A stretch of DNA of 9,320 bases, taken from Verrucomicrobiota bacterium. Its GTDB lineage: Bacteria > Verrucomicrobiota > Verrucomicrobiia > Opitutales > Seribacteraceae. Location: assembly GCA_030830145.1 (NCBI GenBank), contig JAURNO010000363.1, forward strand, positions 1 through 9,320, given 5' to 3'. Below, piece by piece: positions 8,221 to 9,320 of this stretch. Position 1 is the first letter of the stretch, and the number at the start of each line of letters is the position of its first letter. A model generated the notes under the pieces. It was given only the letters and a program-made list of their open reading frames with translations. It was not told the DNA's origin and made no database searches. A program made the translations under genes and the position numbers.

Positions 8221-9320
8221 ATGAATGTATCCGATTTCCCATTGGAAAACACCTATACGAAACTGCCAGGGGTCTTTTTCTCCAAGCTATCCCCGGCTCC
8301 TGTCCGTGAACCGGAGATTGTCATCTTCAATGAGAAGTTAGCCGAGGAAATCGGCTTGGATCTCTCGAACCTGAACGAAGAAGAGCGGACCAAGCTCCTT
8401 TCCGGAAACCTTGTTCCCGAAGGTGCCGAACCCTTTGCTCAGGCCTACGCCGGCCATCAATTCGGAAATTTCACGATGCTGGGGGACGGACGAGCTCTGA
8501 TTCTTGGCGAACACCTCACCCCCTCCGGTCAACGCCTTGATTTGCAATTCAAGGGCTCGGGAAGAACCCCTTACTCAAGGGGCGGAGACGGACGGGCAGC
8601 CCTCGGTCCGATGCTTCGGGAATACATCCTAAGCGAGGCCATGCATACCCTCGGAATCCCCACCACGCGCAGCTTGGCGGTCGCGACTACCGGGGAAACG
8701 GTCTACCGGGAGAACGAATTACCCGGGGCAATCCTGACCCGGATCGCAAGCTCCCATATTCGGGTGGGAACCTTCGAGTTCGCATCCCTCCACGAAGACA
8801 CATCCATCACCCAAGCACTCCTCGACTACCTCATCGACCGGCATTTCCCCGAGATCAAGGAGAAGGAAAACCAAGCCCTCGTCCTACTCGAAGCAGCCGT
8901 TGAGCAACAGGCCGACCTCATCACTCACTGGATGAGGGTGGGCTTTATCCACGGAGTCATGAACACCGACAACATGGCTCTCTCGGGTGAGACCATCGAT
9001 TACGGACCCTGCGCCTTCATGGACGTCTTTGCCCCCGACACGGTCTTCAGCTCGATCGATCACAAGGGACGCTACGCCTACGCCAACCAGCCTTACATAG
9101 CCCAATGGAACCTCGCCCGCCTGGCCGAGAGCCTCCTGCCCCTGATGCATGAAGCAAGGGAAGACGCGATCGGCATGGCCGAAGATACTTTGAATGCATT
9201 CGAGCAGGTGTACAAAGGCAAATGGCTCGCAATGATGGGGTCCAAACTGGGGCTCGCCGGAGCAAAAAAGGAAGATGAAAACCTCGTCACCGACTTGCTC
9301 GATTTGATGCATGAGAACGG
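8221..9320 (+). CDS. selO: Protein adenylyltransferase SelO (YdiU family), 3' partial
   Basis: The frame opens at ATG 8221 and remains open to the window edge (366 full codons; the family is usually about 480-500 residues, so roughly the last quarter is missing). SelO has a pseudokinase fold with ATP bound in flipped orientation, and transfers AMP to Ser/Thr/Tyr hydroxyls of proteins. In E. coli it links to S-glutathionylation and oxidative stress. Family landmarks include [18 protein letters not shown] around 75-92 and [20 protein letters not shown] at 110-129. K111 and E134 are at the positions of the ATP-binding Lys/Glu pair. [12 protein letters not shown] at 241-252 contains the candidate catalytic D250 and metal ligand N251. 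DYGPCAFMD at 260-268 contains the DFG-like D260. All these residues are present, so the enzyme looks active. The C-terminal Cys/Sec region lies outside the window. No signal peptide is present. The gene starts 31 bp after the cytochrome gene with no terminator between, so read-through is possible, but a functional link is not shown. Confidence 0.95.
   Translation, partial: MNVSDFPLENTYTKLPGVFFSKLSPAPVREPEIVIFNEKLAEEIGLDLSNLNEEERTKLLSGNLVPEGAEPFAQAYAGHQFGNFTMLGDGRALILGEHLTPSGQRLDLQFKGSGRTPYSRGGDGRAALGPMLREYILSEAMHTLGIPTTRSLAVATTGETVYRENELPGAILTRIASSHIRVGTFEFASLHEDTSITQALLDYLIDRHFPEIKEKENQALVLLEAAVEQQADLITHWMRVGFIHGVMNTDNMALSGETIDYGPCAFMDVFAPDTVFSSIDHKGRYAYANQPYIAQWNLARLAESLLPLMHEAREDAIGMAEDTLNAFEQVYKGKWLAMMGSKLGLAGAKKEDENLVTDLLDLMHEN

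Noticed and set aside
1..9320. Search for a mobile element, CRISPR array, RNA gene, defence or toxin-antitoxin module
   Set aside because: No transposase, integrase, phage protein, spaced direct repeats, tRNA-like cloverleaf or small paired ORFs were seen. All long stretches are accounted for by the seven genes, and base composition looks even.

Overview
The window looks like ordinary chromosomal sequence from a bacterium of the PVC superphylum, most likely Verrucomicrobiota and possibly Planctomycetota. The strongest clue is the large gene at 5028-8189. It joins an NPCBM-type domain, a 'membrane-bound dehydrogenase' propeller, HEAT-like repeats and a C-terminal single-haem (CxxCH) domain, an architecture largely confined to PVC bacteria. 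The phylum is an inference; nothing here (no rRNA, no marker gene) fixes the genus.

Layout: positions 1-2260 hold a three-gene minus-strand cluster, read from right to left. It comprises a BaiN/YhiN (HI0933-type) flavoprotein, a secreted protein of unknown family with a His/Glu-rich metal-site-like motif, and the first 31 codons of another secreted protein that leaves the window at its left edge. A 120-bp divergent gap separates this cluster from a plus-strand CPA2-type cation/proton antiporter (2381-4384). The antiporter converges, with a 12-bp gap, on a minus-strand lipoprotein with a phospholipase A2-like Cys-Cys-x-x-His-Asp motif (4397-4876). A second divergent gap of 151 bp leads to the PVC cytochrome gene (5028-8189). 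The pseudokinase-fold AMPylase selO follows 31 bp later and runs off the right edge.

Functionally the genes are a mixed set: ion homeostasis (antiporter), redox enzymes or regulators (flavoprotein, cytochrome, SelO) and envelope proteins (lipoprotein, two secreted proteins). No shared pathway can be shown from the sequence. None of the seven start codons has a recognisable Shine-Dalgarno sequence, which suggests a weak or absent SD system or leaderless initiation.

I found no RNA gene, mobile element, CRISPR array, prophage, toxin-antitoxin or defence module. I do not think the window contains a new multi-gene system. The items most worth a second look are the uncharacterised secreted His/Glu protein at 103-945, the PLA2-like lipoprotein and the consistent lack of ribosome binding sites.
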